From the NCBI GenBank assembly GCA_020746995.1, contig JAGPXD010000001.1, positions 2,914,001-2,978,000 of the forward strand: a DNA stretch of 64,000 nucleotides, read 5' to 3'. This DNA comes from Plectosphaerella cucumerina (lineage: Eukaryota; Ascomycota; Sordariomycetes; Glomerellales; Plectosphaerellaceae). Each line of letters begins with the position of its first letter. The stretch's first letter is position 1. Under the pieces are notes generated by a model. The model did no database searches and was not told where the DNA came from. It saw only the letters and a program-made list of their open reading frames with translations. A program made the translations under genes and the position numbers. This document shows positions 1 through 12,154 of the stretch, piece by piece.

Positions 1-420
1 GCTCCAGATGACCAGGCCTTGACTGCCGTGCCTCGTCGCCCAGTCCCAATTGAACCCTTCGGTGTTGATGTCAAGGTCTTTGATGTTAGCTTCAAGGGGA
101 TCATCTGATTTGTGTTTTTCCTAGAGCCGCCTACCTGTTGCGATGATAAAGTACTCGGAACGAGCCGTGTTCGTCGTGAGGAAGATGTCGCGGACACCTC
201 GCATCCCAACAGTCGACTCCAGGACCGGCTGACCATTGTTGAGGAAGCGGAAGCTCGAGGCATCAAGTCCGTCAGACAAGTGCCATTGAACTTGGGGCGT
301 AGGGTCGCTAAACGTGGAGATCAAGTATCCGACGTAAGGAGACTCTTGTCGGATTGCCAAACTAGCAACACCGAGCCCATGAACAGCGGCAAGCACGGCG
401 GCGGCGAAGAAAAACTGCAT
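1..420 (-). CDS. GH43-family secreted glycosidase, N-terminal part (cut by window edge)
   Basis: The gene starts at 420 and runs off the left edge. Residues 1-20 form a signal peptide (MQFFFAAAVLAAVHGLGVAS). The next stretch has YVGYLISTFSD, VQWHLSDG, GVRDIFLTTN and RSEYFIIAT, which I recognise as the first blade of a fungal GH43 group acting on arabinan- or xylan-type polymers outside the cell. An intron at 78-134 (57 bases; GT donor, CTAAC branch-like site, AAG acceptor) joins IIAT to DLDINTEGFNWDWATRHGS, which restores the usual family reading. The acceptor is AAG rather than the commoner CAG or TAG. The catalytic residues beyond the first blade lie outside the window, so substrate cannot be judged. 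Confidence 0.65.
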
Positions 421-971
421 GGCGGATGTCGAAGAGGACCGATATTTGGAGAAAGAAAGGCAATGAGACCACCTCTATTCCATGAACGAAAACAAGTCAT
501 GGACCTGGCTAGATATAGGGGATGGAAAACGAGGTCTCGGGACTCAATGGCGCGAGTCGCCTGTCGCCAGTATTGGTTTTCCCCTGGTCCAATGGTCCAC
601 CCCAAGTCACCAGGCAAGCCAAGTTCGCATCTTGATCTCCATTTGACCGGCACCATCACTGCGGAACTAAACATTCCCCGTGCGGGGTGCCGCCCCCCAA
701 GCAAGTCGCTGCCGGCTGACGATCATCGCGGGTCTAGCACCGCCCACTGCCGCTGCAGCACTCAAGCGCACCAGTCAGCTCCTGGCGGGAATGGCCAGGA
801 TCGCGGTACATGAAGCGCCCTCAACTGAGTCGCAGTCCTGCGTCATTGAGCGAGTTTCCATGTAATCACAAGAAACCATTTTCTGAAATCGTGACATTGA
901 CAGGTTGGTACCAACGCAGCTTCTCATCTTGATTTTGCTTGAACTTCTTTTGTTCTATCATTCTGAAAGAC
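421..971. other. Intergenic: GH43 promoter side and ABC transporter 3' end
   Basis: The reading frame open on the plus strand here (112-813) overlaps the GH43 start and has no recognisable protein content. The stretch should hold the GH43 promoter and the 3' flank of the ABC transporter. I see no RNA gene or repeat. Confidence 0.5.
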
Positions 972-3900
972 CTACTGACACAGCTGGAACGAGAGGAGGC
1001 AACCTCTATCCCCACCTCTAAAGCGTTTTCCTATACTTTCCGACGATTCCGACTCCTCGGCAACATTGTTCTGCTTCATGATGTTAAGGAACACCGTCTC
1101 CAGTGTACCCATCCCCACCGTGTAGTGCGCAAGACCAAGACTATCCTTGTTGAATTCGAGGGTCTCCATCAGCCGTAGGACGGTGCTCTTGCCTCGTCTG
1201 ACCTGACCTTCCGCTGGCATGATGAAGCGAACCTGTCCGCCAAGATTGACGGCATCGAAGGAAGCCTCTGGGAATACGTCCCTGACCCATGCTTCGACGG
1301 CCTGCATCTCGTCCCGTGTCGAGCCTGGTGCCGTGGAGAGAGCAAGGTGCACGTTGTAGAAGTTGCTGTACCGCTTTCGGAGTTCCTGGCTCGTTCCAGT
1401 GGCGAGAATGCGGCCCGACATGATGGCAACGCTCGTCGCCAGCTCGTCGGCCTCTTCCATGGAATGAGTCTGGGACAAAGTCAGATCTTGAGCTTCCATA
1501 TCTTCAGGGCGTCAAGACTTACGGTGAGGAGAACTGAGCGTCCCGGGGTCACTGAAGACAGCATCTTCCACATGTCTCTCTTGGCAGCAGCGTCCATCGC
1601 AGAGCTTGGCTCGTCCAGAATCAGGACCGTGGGGTTTCCTGGAATAATGAGATTAGCTGCGATGAATTATTCGTAGAGAGAGCATGTAAAATACCAAGGA
1701 GAGCGATGGCGAGGCTGAGCTTCCTCTTGTTGCCGCCGGACAACCTGTCGGTGCGGCGCGAGGCGTATGCTGTCAGGCCCACCCGCCTCATTACCAGCTC
1801 GACGTCCCGTTTTACGTCTTTGACACCCTTGATGCGGGCATAGAACTGAAGCTGCTGCTGAGTCGTGATTTTGTCGAGGGCGTCGAATTGAGGACAGACT
1901 GCAGCGAATATGTTATCAGCGAATGCCAGCCTGGGTTGTCAGAGATCTTCTTACCTCCAATGTTCCTCCGGCTCACCTGGGCATCCTTTTGGACGCGACT
2001 GCCCTTCACAAAGATGGCTCCCGTGTCGGGCTCCAGGTCGCCACGCATCATGTCAGTGAGTGTGGTCTTGCCCGCGCCGTTTGGCCCAAGCAATGCCAGG
2101 ATTGACCCAGTCCCCATCTTCAGGGACACGTTGTCCACGGCCAGTTTCTCCTTGAACGACTTGGATACGTGATCGACGTGTACAATGTCGGTGGAGCTGT
2201 TTCCGTCTCGAAGTGCCTGCATCGGAATGCCCTGGCCCACACTCGAGATACCGTCTTCAGGGGAGGTGCTAGCCACTTTCTTGGCCCAAGGCCAGCTGAT
2301 CGACTTCTGACCATCAAGCCAGATAAGAAGTGGCAAAAGGTAAACTACCTGCATGACAAGGAGCATGATCGGGCCTCCATATGCGTTGATGGAACCAGGG
2401 TTGTCGATGAGCTTGAACTGGCGGCAGCCAACGAGCCACACGTTGAGGCCAAGTGCCATGGCACGGAAGAGGTTCATGGCTGGGAATACGAGTCCAAGGG
2501 AATATGAAACGGCATCGAGTACGAGGTTTGGGTCTCGCGGGTTTGGGTTAGTAGCACCCAGCTATGGTTGCGCCGTTAGCAGAGGAAGAAACGGCAGCTC
2601 CCGTGCGGATAACCTACCGAGAAGCCGACTATGGACAAGACATAGGAAACCACCATCAGGCAGACTGTCAAGCCGAACGCCTGCAGCTCAGATCTGGAGT
2701 ACAGTGATACGATGTAGCTCCACAGCATGCTTGCGACGCCGAAAAGCCACATGACAGGGAACATGTAGCCGGCGAAGTACCAGTTCTCAACATGAGCGGC
2801 CAGAGCCAGCGTGCCAAGAGCAGCCACGATGCTGATGATGGTCATGTCCACCACGATGTATGAGATCCATAGCGGGTAGGGTCGGACGTTGTTGGAGTAC
2901 TGCAGGGCTCGCACTTTCTGTATCTTCTCGTATGCGGGATAGAGGGCGAAGATTGCCGGGTAGAGGGAGTGCAGGAACGTGAGCAACTGCGCATGATTAG
3001 CAGGAGGATCAAATGGAGATCTGCGCCAACCTATCTGGAGAAGTCATTGAACGAGATCAGGCACTTACGATTGCGGCAATGAGGCCTGCGCCGGCATCGG
3101 CCTGATGATCACTTGTCAGCGACGGCGACGGCCGGAATGTGGACAGCGGGGGACTTACCGGTACTGACTTGGTGAAGAATGCCAGGTTCACAGCAATCGG
3201 GATACGGCTCTTTGCCTGGCGCCAAAGGTTCTGCATCAGCACGGCAGCATCCTGGCCCAGTTCCGGATTGACGGCCACGACGGCGTTCTGAGATTGATCG
3301 CCCATGAAAATGGCACCGGAGCCGAAGCTGGTTGCATTGGTCCTGAGGAACCTATCGCGGCCATCCTGGAAAGTGAAGTCCGAGTCGAAGTTCCTGGAGT
3401 CGTACCTCACGCCCAGTGGGAACTTGTCGACGACCTCGAACACGTCGTTTCGGGTAGTCTGAGGTCCGACAAGTACAGAAACGCCCATCGAGCCGATGGC
3501 ATCAGTGTACCCCGAGACCGGGAGATCGACAAGGAAGGGAGCGTCGAAGATGGAGGGCTCGAAGCTGGTGCATTGTGGTAGTTCGAATGGGAAGCTGTCA
3601 ATGCCGTCTGTGATGATGAGCATGGAGGTGGTGGCGGGAGAGAAGACCAAGGGGAGAGCCATGGCCATGATGTACCACCAGAAGTTGCTTCGAAGGATGG
3701 TGATGCGTTTCAGCGTCAAAGCTGCGAGCTGCTGCAGGAAAGAGGTCATGGACCCTTCGCCCAGCTGCTCGGTAGCTCCGCTGGCCGTGAGCGGCGCCGT
3801 GTCGGACGTGGAAGACATACGTGTGTACGATTTTTCTGGCCCCTCAGGCTCCTTGGCTACTCGAAGGAAAACATCCTCGATCGTTGGCCCAGTGACGGAA

Positions 3901-6318
3901 ACTTCTGACAGTCCCGACTCTTCGAGATATGCGAGAAGATCGATGGCAGCCTGGGAGGTAGGAACTTGGAAGAAGGTGGAACCTTGGTGCACATTTGCTG
4001 GGTAGCCGGTCTCGGGGACGCGGCCAACCTGCGGCAAATGTACCCGGTATCCTCCTCCGTATGTGTTTTTGAGCTCGGCAGGCGAGCCCTGGCACTTGTT
4101 CTGACCGTGGGCAAGGACAACGACCTGGTCGGCGAGGACTTCGCATTCGTCCAGGAAGTGGGTGGTGAAGATGATCGAGCGCTTGGCGCGTTCGGCGAGG
4201 ACGATGTTCCAGATGGCTCGGCGGGACACAGGGTCCTGTAAGATGATGTCGGTCAGCTTGGGCAGAGTGATAGGAAACCGTCAAGGATTGAACTCACCAT
4301 GCCGGTTGTGACCTCGTCCATAAGACAGACGGAGCTCCCGCCAGCCAGCATGCACGCCAGCTGCACCTTGCGCTTCTGGCCTCCGCTGAGTGTGCCAACC
4401 CTGCTGTGCATCTTGGGGCCCAGGTCGGATGAAACGACGAGGTCTTTCAACTCCGCTCGCGTTGCCGACCCGCCCTTGATCCTATCCCACAGAGACACAT
4501 GCTCAAGGACAGTCAGAACATCCCATTGGATGTTCTTTTGGGGGCAAAGACCTATCACACCGCCAAGTTAGACCACTGCAGGCGTTCATAATATCAAGGC
4601 ATTTGACAGGTGTCAGGGTCCGACTCACCGATCTGCGAAGCTGGTGCATTGATCGTTATGCTGCCTCCCGAAATGCTCTGTCTGCCGGTGATGAGATCCA
4701 TGGTTGTCGTCTTGCCCGAGCCGTTGATGCCGAGCAGACAGAGGATCTGTCGTTTCTGGCTCGAGAAGTCGAGAGAGTCAACAGCAGTGAACGGGCGGGC
4801 TTTTCTGCCGCAACAGCAGCAGCAAAACCGCTTCCACCACGATCGAGGGTACGTCTTGACTAGGCCGTTGACCTCCAGCGCGGTTGACCCATCGCTGGCT
4901 TTGTCGTCCGTCTTGAAACTGCGACGACGCCCACTGATGCCGTGCACATACCTCTCCACGAATATCGCGAGAAGGGGAAACGCGACAATGGTCAGGCAGA
5001 GGTATGCAAAGAGCGTTCCAATGGTGGCTTGTTGCAGCTCTGGCCCTCCGCCCCTTGGCGGAATCGCGTAGATGTTCGCAGGCTGACCTGCCTGCTCGTA
5101 CCTCGCCAGTGAGTTGAGAACGAAGATGTAGCTGCAGCTTGGAAACATGAAAGAGAAGAGGACGGTAACAGTTGCCGAGATGGGCTCCGTCTGGGTGTCG
5201 AGAAGCTGTGCAAAGGCGGCAATGCCCACGAGTGCCACTGATGCGTAGATCGCCGAGTAGCGGATGGCAAAGGTGGCGCCGAAAACGCAGCCGCTGGTCA
5301 GGGCCCATCCCGTCAGGATTTGCCAGAGGATCGGAATGCCGGCGTTGGATGAGGGGAGAAGTAGGGCGGAGTAGACTGGGAAGGGAATATGGTCAGCGGG
5401 TTGTGCCTTGACACAGGTTCTCTGCAGAGTTGACTTACCTCCTCCGAGTATAATCCACGATGGGAGATAAATGATATCAAACGCGATGACGAAGCTCAAG
5501 ACTCGAGCTGATGCGGCACCACCTCCCATGACATCGATCAGCTGCGCCATTCCTGACTCCCTCTCCGAAGCAATCATGCCGACAATATGGAAGACATGTG
5601 ACAGCATGCTGGCGAAACAGATGATTCCAAGGCCACTGAGTATCATGCCGACGAACTCGCGTCTGTGCAGCGCGCCGGCCTGTTCCGCCGTCGTCCTTGT
5701 GAACATGTAGGTATCGGGGACGTCTGTTGAGTTGGTGATGGCCTGGTCAACTGCCAACTGCAGTGGCAAGTATGGGTTCCAGGAGGCCACGTGCGCCTGG
5801 TTGACGTCAAAGGAGGACGAGACGTCCGAAGAGCTGATACGGAGAGTGTAGTTCCATTGTCTTGAGCCGGTGGTGCTCAGTGGAGAATCGTTGAAGACAA
5901 CGGCGGCGTAACAGTCGGTGACGCCGTTGATGTTTGTTGGGCATTTCGCGACGAGTTGCTCCTCGGTCTGTACTGTCTCGATTCTGGCTTTGCTTCCAAG
6001 GGGTCTCTTGATGTCTTCGATGGCGGCTGCGATGTCTGCTGCTGATCCTGGCGGCTGGACGAAGAAGAACTTGGCTCCGTCGGGGATCGTTTCATGCAGA
6101 GTCTGTGCTGGGGCAGGGCTTCCGGTGCCAAACTTGTTGCCAGAAGAGGTAAACTTCTGTATTCCAAGGATCAAGCTCAGGGCGAGTGTCGGGATGATGA
6201 TGGAACGGATCAGAGTCGACAACCAATGTCTGGTCAACGTGATGAGGAGGATCTTTTGAACCAGCGCCTGGGTTTGTCGTAGCCACAATCGGACCGGTCG
6301 AGCACTGAGTCCCGCCAT
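972..6318 (-). CDS. ABCA-type full-size ABC transporter
   Basis: Ten exons: 6318-5439, 5375-4629, 4551-4298, 4235-3159, 3101-3069, 2986-2618, 2561-1955, 1898-1695, 1638-1523 and 1469-972. They sum to 4785 bases, 1594 residues. Domain order is membrane domain, ATPase, membrane domain, ATPase, as in the ABCA subfamily. The first ATPase has Walker A GINGSGKTTT near residue 513, signature LSGGQKRK near 598 and Walker B VCLMDE. The second has GPNGAGKTTL near 1282, LSGGNKRK near 1377, VLILDEPSS and the H-loop LLTTHSMEEAD. Each half has a long extracytoplasmic loop after its first membrane helix. The family moves lipids or related amphiphiles across membranes using ATP; the substrate here is unknown. 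The ATG at 6318 is preceded by ACACC, a good fungal context; an upstream in-frame ATG at 6465 precedes a non-conserved leader and was not used. Both ATP sites look intact. Confidence 0.9.
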
Positions 6319-7837
6319 GGTGTTCGTTGGGTGATTGGATGCTCGACTGAACAGCCAGGTTGGCAGAGAGAGGCGAGAAGAGTGACGGACGACAAAAGTG
6401 CCAAACCTCCAGCTGTAGAGCCCCTGACAGGGAGGGTAGTTGGTTTGCTTTCTAGCATCTGGCATTCATCGCATGGCAGATGCGCCGAACGGCATTTCGT
6501 TACACCGAAACCCATCTCCAACGATGATCGGGCTGTGCACATGGCGCTTGACTACCTTACTCAAGGAGTTCTGGACAAGACTGGGTCGAGGTAGCCAGGC
6601 AGCAGCAAAATGTTCCAGCCCGTCTTGTCTTAACCGCACTATATGGCACTGGTTTGCAGTGTAGGGGGAGAGGGGCCTCTAGCGGAAAGCAGATTCCTTC
6701 AGGGGGTGGCCCTGGCGGCTCGGGCCTCCCGTCGGCTCACTCCCAGTGGAGGCAATCAATCAATGCTGTTGCCTGATGTGCAGCCACAGTCAAACATGGG
6801 CCGACCCTTTCCTAAACCGGCGTCTAAAACCGAGAAACATCCACTGTCAAAGACGCTGGACTATCCGGAGAACCACGGACACCGACGCAGGTCACTCAGT
6901 CCCGAGGTCCAAGATCCGGAGTCGCAGCTCCGCCAGCAGAAGGGCTGGACGGGGCAGAGGAGGCCCTTTAAAGTTGGGCCATAAGATCGCCATGGGCGAC
7001 TGGCGACGGTCGCGACGAACTCCTGACGCGACACCGGCATGTCACTGGACCGCCCACCAATACCTCCATAGCCCTATGAAGGCCTGAGTACAGGGCAACA
7101 TCTTGGGGTGACAAAACCGGCCGGACTGGGGCATCCAGAATGTGTCGATGTAAAACTGCCTCCAGTCTGCAAGGAACATGGTAGGGGGAGCCTTTGGTGC
7201 TGAATATTTCTACTCGGCAGCCTTGAGGAAAAAAGGGGTCCCCTGGGAATGCTAGGGTTGGTGGGGACACACTGTCGATGTCACCCTCGTATCGGATACG
7301 ACACTTTAACCTCTGGAGTCCGCCCCCGAGATCCTCTGGTTTCCAGAATAGAGACGAGTGGATGAAGATGAAACCCCATTCAAATTGGAGCCAAACTGTC
7401 AAAAACACCATAAATAGAGCGGCCGCAGGTCACTGATTGCTGCCTACGCATATAATGACAAGCAGCAAGGCTTTTTCGAAAGAGAGCCAACCGTGCATAG
7501 TCATCATGCCCAGCTGTGCACCTCACTCGAACTCGACTTGATGTTGATAGGTCTCTATGAACGACCCAAGTTGTGGCCCAAGGAGGGTACATGTATCCAG
7601 CAGAGTACCAGTTGAAAAGCCTCCCAAACGATAAGTGAAGAAATGCCAACCATTCGAAATGCCAGGGTGCAATTCACGCAAGTGGCCCTGCTCCTCGCCG
7701 CCACAAATGCTTGCATTCCATGCCCCAAGCCAAAGATTGGCATCCGTTGTCAGGTCTCTATCGTGCTGACTGTCTTGTTCACTGAAGATTAGGTGGGTTC
7801 TCGGACTGTCAAGTGCAGGGCCTGGGGTTGCCCAAGC
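6319..7837. other. Intergenic stretch, no gene recognised
   Basis: About 1.5 kb between the start of the ABC transporter and the 3' end of the small secreted protein gene. Short frames on both strands (for example 6968-7411 minus) lack conserved content, signal peptides or splice structure that would support a gene. It presumably holds the transporter promoter. Confidence 0.5.
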
Positions 7838-8694
7838 TTACGCCTTGACGGGCCGCTCGCCATTGCCGAAGAAGCCTGCGAGATGCATGATTAGCGCAGA
7901 GCCAAGACAGTTGTCAGATAAGATGCTTACCGCAGGCGCCCACGATGACGTTCCAGGTGCTGTGGTTCGAGAAGATCTGACCGGAGGTGCGGGGGTTAAC
8001 GTCACGGCAGGAGCCGCGAGGAGGGCAGTAGGTGTCGTGAGTGTAGCACCAGTTCTTGATGTTCTCGGCCATGTTGGCAATATCGGGGCAGGGAATGTTG
8101 ATCTCGTGGTGGTTGTCGTTGCAGATGCCAACGGCGGCGCCGCTGACACACTGGGTACGAATGCAGGTGCGGGCCCTGGCCTTGCAGCCGCCGGAGATGC
8201 GGCGCAGGTTGGAGATGCAAGAGTTGACCGAGAAGGGGTTTACCTCACCGAACCTGGTCTGGCAGTGACGCGGGCCCTGTATGTTGTTCAGACATGGGTG
8301 CCCGAGACGGTGTCGGTCAATCAACTTACGTGACGAGCCTCGAGAACGCCCCTGGCGGCAACAGCGGGGTCGGCCGAGCTTTCAGACACGGGAGTGCTGA
8401 CCTCGGTCTCGGAGTAGATGGAGAAGTCAGGGTAGTCCTTGCGGATCTTGGCCTCAATGTCCTATTGTGAAGTCACAAGTGTTAGCGCTGAAGACATGGG
8501 ACTTCACGATGAGAAGCAGCTGGAATGGACTCAAATACCGCAAAGTCCTGACCCCAGTACTCCAGCACAGGGCCGCCGGGAGTCACGCTGCCAGACCAGC
8601 CCAGATCACCGAGGGGCAGAGGAGGAAGGTTTTCGCCAACAGCGGCAGCGGCAGCGTTGGCAACGAGGCCGAGGACAATAACAGCAGACTTCAT
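7838..8694 (-). CDS. Cysteine-rich small secreted protein (candidate effector)
   Basis: Four exons: 8694-8539, 8461-8330, 8276-7931 and 7875-7838, giving 223 residues. A clear signal peptide (MKSAVIVLGLVANAAAAAVG) is followed by a cysteine-free stretch of about 75 residues ending GVLEARH. A compact C-terminal domain then carries all eleven cysteines, with spacings such as GGCKARARTCIRTQC, GICNDNHHEINIPC and NWCYTHDTYC. The layout of signal, cysteine-free spacer and cysteine-rich domain resembles a pre-pro protein, and LEAR could be a Kex2-like processing site; that is inference. I do not recognise the family. All three introns are 53-77 bases with standard ends. It could be a plant-facing effector, an antimicrobial protein or an adhesive wall protein. 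Confidence 0.75.
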
Positions 8695-8807
8695 GTTGGT
8701 CTTAGGGTGAAAGAGCTTGACAAGTGTTCTGGTGTGTGGATTGGGAGACCGAGGCGACTGGTGGTGAACAGCTTCCCAAGATTGTAGATATTGCGAACCA
8801 GCCATGC

Positions 8808-8815
8808 CTTTTATA
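8808..8815 (-). promoter_or_regulatory. TATA box of the small secreted protein gene
   Basis: TATAAAAG on the minus strand, 114 bases upstream of the ATG at 8694. Position and match fit a core promoter element of a strongly regulated gene. Confidence 0.55.
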
Positions 8816-10170
8816 ATCACAGAGTCTCAGGAGACACCTATGAAAGTGCTCCTCTGTGACAGTTAAACTTGGAGAAGCGACCAATGAGCCTCAGGGACTT
8901 TGGTGTATGTTCCCATTCTGGGATTGCAGCTAAGCGAGATGGAATGCCCAAACTTGTGTCACACCCAGACGATGTTCTTCCTGCATAGACACGAGCATCT
9001 GCTCACACTTCATGCATGAATCTCCTGTTCTGTATGACCTGCCTGCAGGAGAGGAACGCCGCTTTCCATAATGAAGACATCCAAAACAAGTCCCAGGTGC
9101 AGCGGAGAGCCGCTGTTGAGCACATTGGGCTCAAGAACCAGCCAACCGTAATATAGTGTACGATGGCTGCATTGCAACTTTCTGCTAGTGGGCAGCTGCT
9201 GGTGCATATTCGTCACGCTGATGACCCGGTCTAGGTGTCATCCTGGAGGCCATTCCTACCGATGCATCCTGGGTTTTCTATTTACTAAAGCTCCCGAGAA
9301 AGGGCGTAATGCCGAGCCGCTAGGGCAGAAACACGACAAGATATATGCGCCCAGAAATCTGTTAACCAACCTGGGGTTTGCGGCTGCTCCTACGGTTCTT
9401 GGCACGACATGGATTCGCGGGTGAGACTGGAGGCATCGGTCACTTCAACGTCATGTCACGACAGCCGGGGCTGCTGCACCTCAACTGCAGAGACATCGCG
9501 TCTCACCGAGGCCGGATCAACCACGATGCCTTCAATCCCAAGATAATTCGCCAGGAGTTGGTGTCGTGCAACATTGACGGCTGGGATGGCTCCAAGCGAT
9601 GCTGCACCTGGGGAACTTTTGTTGCTTCGCATGTCAGGAAGTTCTCTTGGCAGCTAGGGTGGTGCTCTCGAGATCAAATGTCCACGAACGAGCGCACTGG
9701 AAGCGCCATGTAGGTGCCTGAATTGAATAGCCGACCAAGAGGCAGTTCGGGCCGCTCCCTGGTCTTCAAGCTTCGTGACATGTCGGTTCGCGGACAACGT
9801 CCTTTTCGGGACAGCCCCCCTTTGCTAAGGTTGACCTTATCAGGCGCGCCTTGCATCTGCTGATGCGCCAAGAATCAATTTCCCATACATCTTTTCCTAC
9901 GGCCGAATGGGATTTGCCAAGAATCTGCACGCCGGCCCGATGCGAAAGTCTTCAGGGCCTTGAGAGCCCAGAACAAGGCCACGTCATGGCTCCCTTCTCA
10001 CAGGGATCCACGGAAATAAACCGACACCTTTAGAGTGGGTTGACTTGATGACTGACAGCTACTGAGGAGAAAAGAATGGTATACATTCGGGCTGTGGTTG
10101 CATACTGTTGCAGGCGCTGTCTGTTTAGTATCGACACAGCCTGCGTCGCTTTTCTGGCTATGTTTCGTGT

Positions 10171-10483
10171 ACTTACCGGCAAACATGCTGTATTGACTCT
10201 CATTTTTCGTCACATAGCCCCAATAAGCGATATCAACTTGCTCTTCTGTAGCCATCTGACCGTAGATGCTTTGATCTTGTGAAGTAGGTTGGTGCAAAAG
10301 GGTGAGGTGCCTGGCCATCAGTGGCAGATTTCTGAATGCGGTCATCACTCTGAATGTTCCAGTAACAAGGAAAATGAGCGCGGGTAAGATATCGTTTGGC
10401 GGCTTTCGGTATTGGTACCATTCTGCAGGCACGATGTTTCCCGCCATTGAATGAGCGCTCCAGGCGATGAGAAGGGCGTTCAT
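10171..10483 (-). CDS. Weak candidate: short hypothetical gene or gene relic
   Basis: The frame opens with an ATG at 10483 and reads about 105 residues, with a hydrophobic stretch (DILPALIFLVTGTFRVM) and a plausible tail (DIAYWGYVTKNESQYSMFAG). It then meets a good donor (GTAAGTAC) near 10178; a branch-like CTAAAC lies about 60 bases further on. I could not find a continuation that reads like protein. It may be the first exon of a small gene, a decayed gene or chance. No family recognised. Confidence 0.2.
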
Positions 10484-12052
10484 TGTGATTGATATTCCAG
10501 GTTTGGGCAGTATCTCAAGGAGTATCCTGGGTGAACACCAGACGAAGTGATTTACTTTGATTCTTAAACGGGACCTCAGTTGGCCGATGGCTCTAGACCC
10601 GATTCTTCTGCTGGATTAGAATGGAATTTTATGTGGTCCAGTCTCCATGTCGAGCCTCACAAGATCGTGCATAGGTGTAGGGCAGACGTGTGCTAAATTG
10701 ATCACCATCAGCCCCCGGAGTTATTGCTTTTGCCCTGCTCAGCTCGACTAGGCTGAGTTGACGAGGACAATCGAGTAGCGATAGATATTTCAGAACTTTC
10801 GGGTTCAACATCATGCTAATCCTGGCTCCTTCGACCGAGGAGTCAAGGACTCTCGCGTTCACGCCTCGTGTCACGGCGTGTGGCCTCTTACCAGCCGATC
10901 AAGCCGATTCACGCAGGATATTAGTGTTCTAGCACAATGGTGCTGAGCTAAGGTAAGAGTCCAATTCGAACGACAACTCGGAACTGGAACGTTTGTGTCT
11001 TGCATGCATGTCCGATGCCCGAGACGCGATAGGGCTTCGATCGTCGTCGCCGCTTTACAGGTGACATCGGTCGCATCTGCGGGTAAGACTGAACGAGATG
11101 AGCAGCCCTATTGGGGGCCAAAATCTGATTCCTTCAATCTACAGCGGCAGGGATCATCACTGCAGTCTTTCTGTGGCCACCTTCCACCTTCCACGAATAG
11201 CAATCATGACAAACGGGGAACGCCCCCTGCCGATTAATCCTTGATGTGGTCAATGTCTGCCCAACATCCACCACCCCCGACTTTGTCTGCCATGAACGCT
11301 TGGCGTAAGAAAGGCCAGCCCAGCATCGAAATGTAAAATCTGATATCCAATTGCTTCCATGGGATCACTGATCAGTTGCGTCGACCACCTTGCCTAAGCA
11401 CCAAACACGGTGGTACTGGTGAGAAACTCCGCGTATAGCTCAGCCCTAGGCCGATTCTCCGAAACGCGTATCGACATTGGCCAGTCCACGCCCACTAATC
11501 CCGCCAGGCTGCCCTATCCGCGTGGCCCCGCTGCCGGTCGGCCGCTGACGTACAGAAACAACGTAGCACCACAGCCTTCCATGCATCTGAAAGAGGAAGG
11601 ATGGCTGGAGCCGACCCGTCCGGGTCCGTCAAAGCCCGCAGCAGCGGCGCGAAAGCTTCTTGTCTCCGGCTGACGGCTCCCTTAAACCCGGGCAGCTCCG
11701 AGCCGGGGATCGTCGCGGTTGCCTCGTAGGATCTGCCCCTGGGAGGGGCAGTGAGCTTCACCGCGTTTTTACGACGTAACGGCGAGGGATTCTAGTCCAC
11801 TCAGTGTCCAGTCATCTTATTCGTGCGAGTACGCAGCTACCGGGGATCCAGCCATAACTCCGTTCGCTCTGGGGCGCGTCTAGGCCTCACGACGGTAACG
11901 GCGACCATTGAGTGCGACCGAGCTCCGCCCAAGTGCTGACGGCGATGCTAGGGTGATGCTAAATGCTTGAAGCCTACAGGATGGAAGTGCGAGAGCGAGC
12001 CTGAGGCTCGGAGACATGTTGAAGTGACACGTTACACTGTTGGGGCCGTTGG

Positions 12053-12058
12053 TATAAA
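12053..12058 (+). promoter_or_regulatory. TATA box of the HpcH/HpaI aldolase gene
   Basis: TATAAA about 100 bases upstream of the ATG at 12155, followed by a CA-rich leader (ACCACCACCAACC type). This is a typical spacing for filamentous ascomycete promoters. Confidence 0.5.
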
Positions 12059-12154
12059 GCCGGCCGCTCTGGCCGTTGAAGATAATATTCTCCTGCTTCA
12101 ATACCACCACCAACCTCACCTACCACATACCAATCAACCCCACAAACCATCGAC

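Larger units (their letters stand above)
8695..12154. other. Gene-poor 3.4 kb stretch
   Basis: No convincing gene apart from the weak candidate at 10171-10483. Base composition is more AT-rich than the flanking genes around 10.0-10.6 kb. I see no terminal repeats, transposase motifs or tRNA. It separates the divergent promoters of the small secreted protein (left) and the aldolase (right). Confidence 0.5.

Noticed and set aside
105..134. 30-base intron in the GH43 gene using CAG
   Set aside because: Too short for fungal splicing and adds residues not seen in the family; the 57-base intron restores ATDLDINTEGF.
112..813. Plus-strand frame of 233 codons at the left end
   Set aside because: Runs antisense to the GH43 signal peptide exon and has no recognisable protein content.
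8695..12154. Transposon or repeat-induced mutation in the gene-poor block
   Set aside because: No terminal repeats, transposase motif or extreme AT-rich decay could be seen.
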